From Rhynochetos jubatus (taxonomy: Eukaryota; Chordata; Aves; Eurypygiformes; Rhynochetidae), in the NCBI GenBank assembly GCA_027574665.1, contig CM050655.1:13201170-13265169 (forward strand): 64,000 nt of DNA. The letters run 5' to 3'. This document shows positions 1 to 10,067 of this stretch, piece by piece (position 1 is the first letter of the stretch; each line of letters opens with the position of its first letter). Both the position numbers and the translations under genes were made by a program. The notes under the pieces were generated by a model that worked only from the letters and a program-made list of their open reading frames with translations, was not told the origin of the DNA and did no database searches.

Positions 1-3000
1 TATTTCTCCCTTAGCTCTGGGAAGACAGAAGATACATTATCCACAACCTTCAGTCAAGCATTTTTATGACCATCAAATTAAATGCAAAATATTTTACAGT
101 GGAAGATTCTGTTCAGCTGCACACAGACCTGAGAGAAGTGCAATATACTACCCAAACACATTTTTATTATTGTTAAAACAGTCAAAGCACATATTTCTCT
201 GCATGCTCTAGAGAAAATATTATCCTTATTGATTATCAGTACATCTTGAAAATTAAAATTACCACTTTTTTTTTTTTTATTACAGAACATTTTTATCTTC
301 CACACCTTCAATACATAACATCAAAAAGCATGTGCTTACAAAGAGAGACAAGATTTTCTTTCCATAAAGACAGGGAACATGCAGGCAATCTATAGAGGGT
401 AATTGCATTTAACACAACTAGCTAAGTATGCACATCCTCACTGCATATCAACATCAGAGCTAGGCTTTTAACACTATTCTAGGTTATGTGTTTGGACACA
501 GTCACAGCAAAGGACAAATGACCATGATTACTGGTTTTGATTTTACTGCTTATTTCACCTCTACTCATTGCATCAAGATTATAATGTAGCAAATCAAAAG
601 CAATCTTCAGATATAAGGATGCTAAACAAATCTTTAACACTGTAGAAGGCTTTCTTGAGTGAACAACTAGTATGTCTCTGGGGAGAAAATAAGTTCATCT
701 TAATAGTAGATCTATGAGCATAATTAGAAAAAGGACTGACTTAGTAAAGTATAAGTTGGCTTGACCAGTTACAGCGCATTTGAGAACCCTGAGTCCATAA
801 AATTGGCTTGAAGATCTAGGAATGGTTCCCCATGAAATTTTCAGTACTTTCAGCTGCCAAGTAGAAATCATCTCTCTCAGGGTACTCTGGACACTTCCAC
901 ACATGAAAATATTGATGCAATCATCATATGCCTATGCATGACGCCATATATAGAGTCCCTAGGTCACAACCATTCAGTTATCAACTGTATGTTATCTCAA
1001 TAGGTAACTGGACTTTGATCTCCCTTATTGGTTTCTACTGAAATAGGAAGTGACACTTCCAAACAAGAAAAGAAGTGCATAGGACCTATACACCAGTTTT
1101 CCTTGGAAGTTTTGGTAGGTCAGCTTGTTTCAAAGTACCTACCATAATCGGGAACAGATGGAATGGCTACCCAGACGCCTTTGTCTTAACCTGATTTATT
1201 CAACACGCATTCCTCTGAGGTCACAACCAGTGTTTCATTCATTTCAAAAAGTTTCTTTGTCTGTTCTGGGACTTTGGAACCTGCCCAATCTGATGAGTTC
1301 ATCAATAAGGGTACAGAGGACAAAACTACACATCTACAAAAGGGTGCACTGTTTATTCAGCACCTTCACTTATATTACTATCATTGCCACCTTCACATAG
1401 GTCTCCCTCAGGACTGAATTAATGATTTCACTTTTGTAGCAGAGTATGAAAAAAACCAAAAGTGTGCACCAATAATATTAATTAGAAATAAGCATGACAT
1501 CCCCCACTATGGCAACAAGCTCCTTACAGAAAAGGATATGGGCAAGGATGACAGAGTATGGTCTTGTCAGTTTTCTAAAGAAGGAAACATCCTATTAGAG
1601 TCACACACTGACATTCTGGGGCTCTGGAGTAAATACCCTGCCACTGCCATAGTTTATACTTTTTTCTGCCGCTCAGGGAAAAGGCAAACAACGTAAGCAT
1701 GTACTTACAATATGGGTTGCTCAGATATTGTGGTAACAGAAAGCAGATAATTGTCTTTGTTTTTTGCCTGGACAGAAAACAATGCCTTCACTAATAGCTA
1801 GGAGGATCCATTAATAAGAATATTAACTAAATACAAAAATAATGATTTCCCCATTGAACTAGAAGACAAATATAATCGATTACTACAGGGTATAAGTCTG
1901 CCTACTGAGAGCAAAATGAGAGAGCATCAACTTCCCAGTGTTAACACTGAAATTCGGCTAAGCAAATTTCACAGTACAATCTGAAACTGCAGTAGTAAGA
2001 ATAAGTAAGTGCCTTTCAGAGTTTTTCGGATCACAATCTACATGTGCAGATGACATCATACTAGATCTATGGTTTGTGGCCAGAGCAAGACAGTAACCAA
2101 GACAACAGCACAAATGCTTACTGCAAATTCCTCTTATTACAGTATACAGAACATGGTGACCAGCCCATTCTTTCCTCCAGATAAAGCCTAGTCATCTATA
2201 TTAACACAAGATCTCATTAAGACTAAAGCTAGTCTCAGCTAATTAACATTAACTTGCATTTATCATGCCCAGTTTTAGCCAGCTGGTGCATGGTTGGAGG
2301 TTCAAACTGGGGAGAAAAGAATCCGTAAGTTGTACCATCACACTCAGCAGAAGTAAACTAACAAATTCCCTGTGGCAAACTGCATAGGGTGTAAATATTT
2401 GTACGAGGCTGGGCCCCTAGAAGTATATTGTCCTACTATCAATACTCTTCTGCTGCACAATGTTGTATTCCACAAAGCACTTAAAGCGTACATACTATTA
2501 ATCTTTATTTCTCTTAGATTTAAACACCTAGTTAAATCCTCCAGGTTTGTAGAGTGGCATTACATTTGAAATCAGATGCCTTCTTTATAGGGTACTATGA
2601 ACAACTCGTTCATATTAACGAGTCTAGAGCTCTAGCAGCTCCAGCACAACCTGAATGCATTTCTGAACATGGAAATAGGTTCCATTAAAGTTCAGTGCAG
2701 CTCAGCTCTTACTGCTTTCTAGTCAGTTGAATGCTTATCTGCACAAAACCTTCTGAGTTATGTTCATAATTACTTTCAGGTTCATGGCTGCTCTAGCTTC
2801 CTTGACAGCATCAGAATGACCTCATTCTTCACGTTCATTTGTTCTCCCCATAAATAAATTTCTCAGGTCACGTAAGCTCATTTCAAAGAGGTGTCTTCTT
2901 TTCCTAAGCACCACACCACGTCAGTCATCCAAACGCGCAATGGTCTTCAGCTACCCAATTCATCACGGACTGTCTCAGCATACACCTTTTCCTTTGCACT

Positions 3001-3870
3001 TAACCACAACAGACTTAATCCAAAGCTTACTGAAGCCCAAAAGCTTGAGAGTCTTTCTCATTTTCAGTATCCTTTTGATAAGCTGTACTTTCTAACCTGC
3101 AGTTCTTGATACAAAAAATTACATTCAAGTAAACACATTTTGGTCTATTTGTGTGACCAGTGATTATCAAATACAAACTAATTCTTCTCTTCTGAAAACA
3201 TATGTACCATCTGGGGTGACCACGAAAATAATTCTAGTAATTCTTAAAAATACTATTGCTATTATCTTTTTTTTAATAAGCTCATATGTCATCACAGAAA
3301 ACTTATTTCAGTGGAAAGGCTTCAAAATCCACCTACCTAAAATTTACCACAGGTACCTGCATTAAAAGACACTATAAATTTGGGACTCAGTTCTTCTTAC
3401 TATGAGTTTTATATTTATGTCTGTACTGCCACTGTGACTGAATAAGAGACCAAAATACCAAACCTCAATTTCTTCTATAAAACTATTTCCCTTTACAGTG
3501 ATTAAATTCCTCTATCAATAGGTAATTACTATCATATTAAAAATCTAAAAATTGCACTTATCTAAAATCTAAAAACTCCATATTTTATTGTGTGCTAAGC
3601 TACGTTTAAGATACCTAAGGTTTTTTTTTTGGCATGTCTTTTTGAGAACTTCTCAAAAACATTAATATCCTCACAGTAGGTTTCACGAAAGAAATCTTAT
3701 CAACATCTTATAAGGTGGCTAACAGAAGCAAAAGTGAGGTTAACTAAGACACACGACACCTTCGGGGGTATTTTACCATTGCCACTGTAAGTGTGTGGCT
3801 GTACTTTTTTTCCTCTTTTTCTTTAGAAATCAAATAAACTTTCAAACAAAGAATTTATGGGCATGGAGCA
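1..3870. other. AT-rich non-coding stretch, no gene seen
   Basis: No exon, RNA gene or recognisable repeat was found. All reading frames are under about 95 codons (the best is plus 1125-1400), interrupted at the rate expected for AT-rich DNA, and none resembles a known protein. It contains only short T runs, for example around 267-280 and 3620-3630. It is read as intergenic or intronic sequence. Confidence 0.6.
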
Positions 3871-3884
3871 TTGCAAGCTTGCAA
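3871..3884. repeat. 14-bp perfect palindrome
   Basis: The sequence TTGCAAGCTTGCAA reads identically on both strands and is followed by a further GCAAGCT-like word, so the local sequence is both palindromic and directly repeated. No function is known. It could be a dimeric binding site of the C/EBP type (TTGCAA half-sites) or chance. Confidence 0.8.
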
Positions 3885-6800
3885 GCTATTAGCTTACTGT
3901 ATCTTTGCACTGTCTGCCCTAATGGTGGATTTAGAAAGATGATAGCCAGTTATTTATAACTACAGTGGCTGAAAGGATGCTAAAACAGAAATGGTGTGTA
4001 TTTGCTTTTATTTATCTGAGAAACCTGTTGCTCATTTTATTTTTATTGTTTTCCTTGATACTATTCTGCTGCATCGCAATTAAATTAAAAGGCCCAACTG
4101 GCAGACATAATATAATGAGTTATTGCACTGATATAACCTATTCTGGGAGTTAAAAAAGGCTAAGACTTTCTCAGCATGCAGCAAGGTTTCTCATAAGAAA
4201 AATCATCCACAGTTCTTTCTGTAATGAGATTTTGCATATCAAATACTCAGTACTTCGGAGTGGTGGGAAAGTGTTTACCGAAGGTCAAATCCATATCCCT
4301 CTTTCATACCCATTAAAGAAAATAATTATAAGATAATTTGAAATAGTTCTAAAATATTTTAAGAAAACCTATTTGGTTACTACTTGCAACTATTTATCAA
4401 AGGTTCCAGGGTTTAAATGTGTGATTTTCAGCTTTACCACAGACTGCATGCAGGTTAAGAACCACATATTTAAACATGTGCAAGTTTTATGAGAACCGTC
4501 AAGCTACTATCAAATTTACAAATATTTTAAACTAACAAGGTCACTTGCTTTTATTATGTCATTAACAGAAACATCTTCCTTTGCTTGCATTAAAGATGAA
4601 ACCATCAAACACGCAATTGTCAGGCTGAATTCCTTTCTGCATGTTGCGAAAACTGACTCCCAGTTGTTGCTGCTGAAGGTCTCCACATAAAAAGCTTAAT
4701 GTTGTCAGCATTATTTTAGGGTATGTTAGACATTATAATGGGAAGTTCTGATTTTTGTATTCTGAAATCTAAAGATGTACCAAGTCTTTTCTATGTGCAG
4801 GTTCAATACGATTTACTAAGAGCCATAGAGAAAGGCTGTGTATATGGACAAATATAAACAAAAAAATTATAAAATCCCATGCGTATGTATATCATTTGCG
4901 TATATATTTCATATGTATCTAGTCTTCACTTGTCAGCTGGTGTACTAAGGTATACGTGTTTAATATTTTACCTCTACAGCACCCCATTTACTGCTACTGA
5001 ACCATGTGGCGCTAGCTAAAAGCAGGGTAACTTCCTCCAGATCAAGCATCCTCCATAACTGTTAGTAGTCGTAACTACAGTTAGCATGGATGGGTTTCTT
5101 GTCACTATTATTACTATAAATTCCCTATTTATCTTTTACCTGAAGCACTACTGAACAGATTACAGAGAGAGCACAGTAAGGAGTTGCAGAAGCCTTTCTT
5201 GAAGTCAGCCAACTGCCAGTGAAAAGTATGTTACCCAGAGCAGTAAATTATCATCCTTTACAATGCCTGTATACCCAACCACACATCCATCTGTAAAGTA
5301 CAGCTGGGACCTTTAAAGAAGTCCCACATGTTAACACTGCAGCGTTTTCTGAAGAGACTCTTTGAAACAACCTGGGCTAGATTTGTCAGAGTAGATTCAC
5401 AGGATCTAAACACGCCAGACCTGAACTCAGCACCCCTCATTCATCCCTGCAGTGGATTCTGCAGAGCTATGCTGGTATCTTTTTTCCCCGCTCCATAGCA
5501 AACCTGATGCTGTAGAGAGGTCTATGTGCTACAAGCATTTCTGCTCCTCACTTTTATTCTTCATGGCTCATGAGACTTTAGAGACCCCCTTACTCTACTC
5601 TGCTATCAGAGACACCAAAACTTTTCAGAAGAAGAGAGAAACACACATGTTTTTCACCTACTGATGAATTACCTGCTGAAGGGGTGGTAAAGGAGAGGTA
5701 AAGAAAGGCACATTTGATTTCTAAACGACATCATTAGTGTAAGAAGAATGACTCAGAATATTCTCTAATTCTGAGAGAGCACATACAGCAGTACACCTAC
5801 TGGAATGATTTCAAAACCTCTTTGCATGTCTTTGCTTTGGTTCTATTTTCTCCCAGACAGCACAGGCATGTCAGGTGTTTTGAAGTCTCAGATAACTACA
5901 GTTCAGCTCAAATAATCACCTACCAGTATCATTATACAGATATCTAATTGCAGTGACAGAACTGATTCTGGCAATAGCAACCAGAAATTTTAACAAGAAA
6001 TAATCTCATTTTACCTATCTACAAGTCCTCAAAAGCCCACAAACCCACAATAATTATTTTATTGAATAATTTACCAACCTTTCTGTAGGTCTGTAAATCT
6101 TCCTTCCCACATAACTACCTTTTGAATGAATACGCCACTGGATTGTCAAAAATAGTTTAAGGATCAGTGAGCTATAACTCTCACATTGCTGCAACATCTT
6201 GATTTTTCAGTCAGCTGTAGGCTGATCCTTTCCTTTTCTTGTTTTTGTTTATTTTCCTTCTATTCCAGGCCTTCCTCCGATATGCCACTCATTCATGGTC
6301 CAATCCATGACAGGCAGGGGGCTCTGCCAGCTATCCTAGATGAACCTGATAATCATTCTCTCTTCTCTACTTGCCAATTATTTACATCCCTTTCCTAAGT
6401 CCTCCCCCAGCTTTTTAAAAAAATGCTATTATAGCTAACACTCAAAAGGTCCCCTTGCTTCCAAGTCCAAGCCTTTCTACCAATTTAATCAAGACCCTGT
6501 ATCCCCCAAAAGAGGCAAAATGGTCTTTGACACCAAATACTTCTGTTATTGCACATATTAGTAACAGGGCTGACAAAGCAACCTGTTCTTTGCCACAGCC
6601 TCTGCCTTTCTGAGGAACGCTGTGCACTGCTGCAAGACAGGAATAAAAATCTTGGAGAAGCAGATATTGTCATGGAAATCCTTAGAAATACCTTAATTTC
6701 TGAGTCACACTACCACAGGGAGTTTCCAGCTCGCTGGGAATGACTCAAGTGTTTATCTCCCAACTTCAAATTATATCACAATTATGTCTGCATTCTGAAA

Positions 6801-7345
6801 GTATCCCCTTTTCTCATTTTTTCTCTCTGGAGTTGAGCTCTACAGCTCCTGCCCCATGAAACTATTGTCTTTATTGCTTTTGATTTTCCATTCTCTTCTC
6901 TAAACAGATCTCATGAGAAGTCTAAGCTTCAAACAGACTGATAGACTAAAAACAACCCCTGTCCCCAAGTACCTTTTGATGCTAACAGGTATCTAAACAA
7001 GGATCAGAATTTTTCAGAGATGTTCCCTGCTCTTCAGTTCCTACAGAGACGTTCACAACCAGACCTTCATGACAAACTATCATCCGCTTTCAATGCGTGC
7101 ATTAACAGTAAGGCAAAAGGGTGCAGCTCCATTTATTTCTATCATCCCTCCAATGCAAATTAATCTTCTTGTTAGGACATAAGTTACTAGGTGTTATTTG
7201 GGAGTTATTGGTGTCTCTATGCAGGAAGTTTCTGCAAAACTAAAGCACACTTTTTTTCACATCTAATATACTGTCAATTTACTGGTCTTTCTGCACAATC
7301 CAAGCTCTGTAGACACTTAAAATTAAAATTTTAGTCTCCTCATAT
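3885..7345. other. AT-rich non-coding stretch, no gene seen
   Basis: No gene or dispersed repeat was recognised up to the CR1 copy. Frames such as 7360-7653 belong to that CR1. The others (5258-5440, 6186-6398 and similar) are short, overlap on both strands and do not resemble proteins. Pyrimidine-rich patches occur near 6225-6265 without a following convincing exon. Confidence 0.55.
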
Positions 7346-7617
7346 CACAAAATCATTGAATGGTCAGCATTGGAAGGGACCTCTGGAGATCATCTCGTCC
7401 ACCCCTCTTACCAAGGCAGGTTCATCTAGAGCAGATCACACAGGAACACGTCCTGGTGGGTTTTGAATATCTCCAGAGAAGGAGACTCCACAACCTCTCT
7501 GGTCAGCCAGTTCCAGTGCTTTGGCACCCTCAGAGTAAAGAATTTTTTCCTCAAGCACAGGTGAAACTTCCTGTGCTCCAGTTTGTGGCCATTACCCCTT
7601 GTCCTGTCACTGGACAT
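7346..7617 (-). mobile_element. CR1 LINE, 3'-end fragment
   Basis: This is the terminal part of a chicken-repeat-1 non-LTR retrotransposon, antisense to the given strand. On the plus strand it opens with the complement of the CR1 3' end (AATCATTGAATGG, then TTGGAAGGGACC). It continues with the conserved CR1 blocks GAGACTCCACAACCTCTCTGG, CCAGTTCCAGTGCTTTGGCACCCTC, AGTAAAGAATTTTTTCCTC, and CTTGTCCTGTCACTGG at the right end. The ORF2 coding part is absent, so it is a 5'-truncated dead copy of about 270 bp, as is usual for CR1. The wording of its middle section fits a relatively young avian CR1 subfamily. Frames through it (plus 7360-7653, minus 7426-7617) are artefacts of the repeat. Element identity is sure; the subfamily is not. 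Confidence 0.92.
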
Positions 7618-8410
7618 CTAGATCTGCCTATGAGAATCATCCTTGGGTTTTAGGTCTATGAAATCTTGCATTTCTTATAGCTGTTCCACGTACAAAATGT
7701 AACATATATCAAAATACCTTTGCTTACTTTAACCCTATCTACTAAGTGTTTTCACTAACAAATGCAACAGAGGTCAGTACACATATCTTACTATTTGTCT
7801 TTGGCAAATATTTTGTCTTTATCAGCATATTTCCTTAACAATTGTTTAGGTAAGGTGTAGATCCTCTCATTTTTTAAGAATAACAATTGGCAAATGACCT
7901 TTAATATAATGAAGCAAGAACAATCCTTTGCAGATACTAATGAGCTGCATTACAAATTTTCCACTTAACCTTGGCTGTCAAAGAGAAAATCAGAACTTTA
8001 TCATGAGTTGCTAAGCAGACCTTACTCAGCCTGTCCTTTGGACAAGCTCTAATATGTTACATGACTGATTAATAAGTTGTCTAAGCAACAAAAAAGTAGC
8101 AATTCAAAGTACAGTAGTCACCTTTACAAGATTATTGCGTAAACCCTGCATCACAGTTTATCTCTGCACACTTCAACCTGGATTCCATGGGTGCCAAAAA
8201 TCCAGTTATAATTGGAAGCACAAGAGTCGTCATTAGGAAAGGCAGACATATTGATCGACCTATGGCTTTGTCCTATCCCTTCACTGCCAACATGTCCTCT
8301 TCTCTTAGAAAGCTGATGGTGACAAATTACTTGTTCGCTTAATTACTTTCATTAATGATGAAACTCAAGCTTCAAATTATGCAACGGTATTGGGATTGGG
8401 GGAGGGGGCA
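7618..8410. other. Non-coding spacer between CR1 and LTR A
   Basis: No gene was seen. The block 7840-8060 has dense AT-rich motifs (for example AACAATTGGCAAATGACC, AACAATCCTTTGC) that look like a possible conserved non-coding element, but this cannot be tested here. A G-rich run (GGGATTGGGGGAGGGGG) lies directly against the LTR A end. Confidence 0.5.
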
Positions 8411-9073
8411 TGTTGAGGGTTAACCCCATCTAGCACTAAAATACCACGTAGCTGCTCACACACCTCCCTCAGCCCCCTCCAGTGGAGGAAGAGAATCAGA
8501 GCAAAAGACAAGGAAGCTCATAAAATTGAAATAAGAACTATTTACTAATTAAATCTAAATGAGTATTATATATAAATATATAACAATACTACTAAGAATA
8601 AGTAATTAAAAAAATAGAAAATTAAACAAATGATAGCACCACCCACTGACCATTGCACAGCCAGGTCCCAACTAGCAGGAGTCAGAGCCAGACAGTCTGA
8701 GAATCCGAGCGTGACTGCAGCAGACTCTGAACAAACCCCACAAGTGACAGCGTGACCGGGAAAGACAAGTGACCCACCAACTCACGAACGAACGAGCCAG
8801 AAAATTAATTAAGGAGCAAAAGAGTTATGGTCTCCGGCCCACACCACACTTACGCACTGAGCATCACGTACTAGGGAATGAAATACCCCTTCTGTCAGTT
8901 TGGGTCAGCTGTCTGACCTGTGTCCCCCCACACTGCCTGTAGCGAGAAAGTTGAGAATGCAGCTGCAGTATCAGAAGCTGAGAAAGACCTTGAATTTAGT
9001 ACAAACGCCCCGCAGCACCAGCTAAAAAGACACCTTATTAGTATTATTCTCAGGGTAAATCCAGAAACACAGG
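8411..9073 (-). mobile_element. ERV LTR A, truncated, avian LTR family
   Basis: This is a long terminal repeat of an avian endogenous retrovirus (ERVL-like family), sense on the minus strand. On the plus strand it starts TGTTGAGGGTTAACCCC, a decayed form of the family end TGTCATGGTTTAACCCC. It then runs through the family blocks TACCACGTAGCTGCTCACAC, CCCCCTCCAGTGGAGG, CACCACCCACTGACCATTGCACAGCC, CTGAGCATCACGT, GTTTGGGTCAGCTGTC and TATTATTCTCAGGGTAAATCC. The expected last ~55 bp, the LTR 5' end, is missing where LTR B starts. The TATA region expected near 8849-8858 has changed to a TTACGCAC word, so the promoter is probably dead. No internal retroviral genes adjoin it. Family assignment is from remembered consensus. 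Confidence 0.82.
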
Positions 9074-9446
9074 TTGGTGGTAGTGGGGGGCTACAGCGGT
9101 GGCTCCTGTGAGAAGCTGCTAGAAGCTTCCAAGTCAGACCTGCCTCTGGCCACAGCCAAACCCATCAGTGACAGTGGTAGCTCTGGGATAACACGTTTAA
9201 GAAGGGGGGGAAAAAACACACAACCTTGCAAGAGCAATTACAGATGGAGACAGGAGTGGCAATACGTGAGACACAACTCTGCAGACACCAAGGTCAATGG
9301 AGAAGAAGGAGGAGGAGCTGCTCCAGAAATCAGAGCAGAAATTCCCCAGCAGCTCATGGGGCAGCCCATGGTGGTGAGGCTGGCTGTGCCCCTGCAGACA
9401 TGGAGGGTCATGGGGGAGCAGAGAATGACCTGCAGCCCAGGGTGGA

Positions 9447-9658
9447 CCCCATGCCGGAGCAGGCAGCTGCACCCAAAGAAGGCCATGGGCTCCATGAGAA
9501 GCCCATGCTGAAGCAGGCTGCTCCTGAAGGACTGCACTCTGCCGAAGGGACCCACACTGGAGCAGTTTGTGAAGAACTGCAGCCCGTGGGGAAGACTCAT
9601 GTTGGAGAAGTTCATGGAAGACTGTCTCCTGTGGGAGGGACCCCATGCTGGAGCATGG
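9447..9658 (+). repeat. Degenerate ~45-bp tandem repeats inside LTR B
   Basis: The word CCCATGCTGGAGCAG, with variants, recurs at about 9447, 9502, 9551, 9596 and 9641, spacings of roughly 55, 49, 45 and 45 bp. CTGCAGCCCGTGG-like and AAGGACTG-like words lie between. This is an internal minisatellite-like array characteristic of this LTR family. It explains the long GC-rich open frames here. Confidence 0.75.
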
Positions 9659-9878
9659 GCAGAGTGTGAGGATCCTCCCCTGAGGAGTAAGAAGGGGCAG
9701 AGACAATGTGTAATGGATTGACCATCACCCCCATTCTCTGTCCCTCTGTGCTGTTTGGGAGTAGGAGGTAGAGAAATGGGGAGCAAAGCTGAGCCAGGGA
9801 AGAAGGTAGTGGTGGGGCAAAGGTTTTTAAGACCTGTTTTTGTCTCTCATTATCCTACTCTGATTTGATTGGTAACAA

Positions 9879-9884
9879 ATTAAA
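9879..9884 (+). promoter_or_regulatory. ATTAAA polyadenylation word of LTR B
   Basis: An ATTAAA hexamer is followed within about 30 bp by a T-rich and then GTCTGTTT sequence, the usual arrangement of a retroviral LTR poly(A) site. It is inferred from position within the LTR; usage is unknown. Confidence 0.4.
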
Positions 9885-10067
9885 TTGATTTTTCATCCCC
9901 AAGCTGAGTCTGTTTAGCACAGGACCGTAACTGGTGAGGGATCTCTCTCTGTCCTTGTCTCGACCCATGAGCCTTTCCTGATATTTTCTTCTCCCTACCC
10001 CACCACGGAGAGGAGTGAGCAAGCAGCCACATGGAGCTGAGCTGCTGGCTTGGACTAAACCATGACA

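Larger units (their letters stand above)
9074..10067 (+). mobile_element. ERV LTR B, about 1 kb, plus orientation
   Basis: This is a second avian ERV LTR, of a different but related family, facing LTR A. It begins near TGGTGG and includes GAAGCTGCTAGAAGCTTCC and a GGGATAACACGTTTAAGAAG block that stands where the family promoter lies. A repeat-rich middle follows, then TAACAAATTAAATTGATTTTTC with an ATTAAA polyadenylation word at 9879-9884. It closes CTAAACCATGACA at 10067. The TG...CA ends, promoter block and poly(A) word are in LTR order. There is no primer-binding site or gag/pol/env on either side, so it is a solo LTR or an isolated remnant. Its high G+C gives open frames of 145-182 codons on both strands (for example plus 9074-9511, minus 9238-9786), which are not genes. 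The exact start is uncertain by a few bases. Confidence 0.82.

Noticed and set aside
2290..2312. tRNA B-box-like GGTTCAAACTG
   Set aside because: No matching A box or cloverleaf arms at the right distance.
9074..9786. Open frames of 145, 147, 169 and 182 codons on both strands
   Set aside because: They lie in the GC-rich, tandemly repeated part of ERV LTR B and overlap in several frames at once; no protein family is recognisable.
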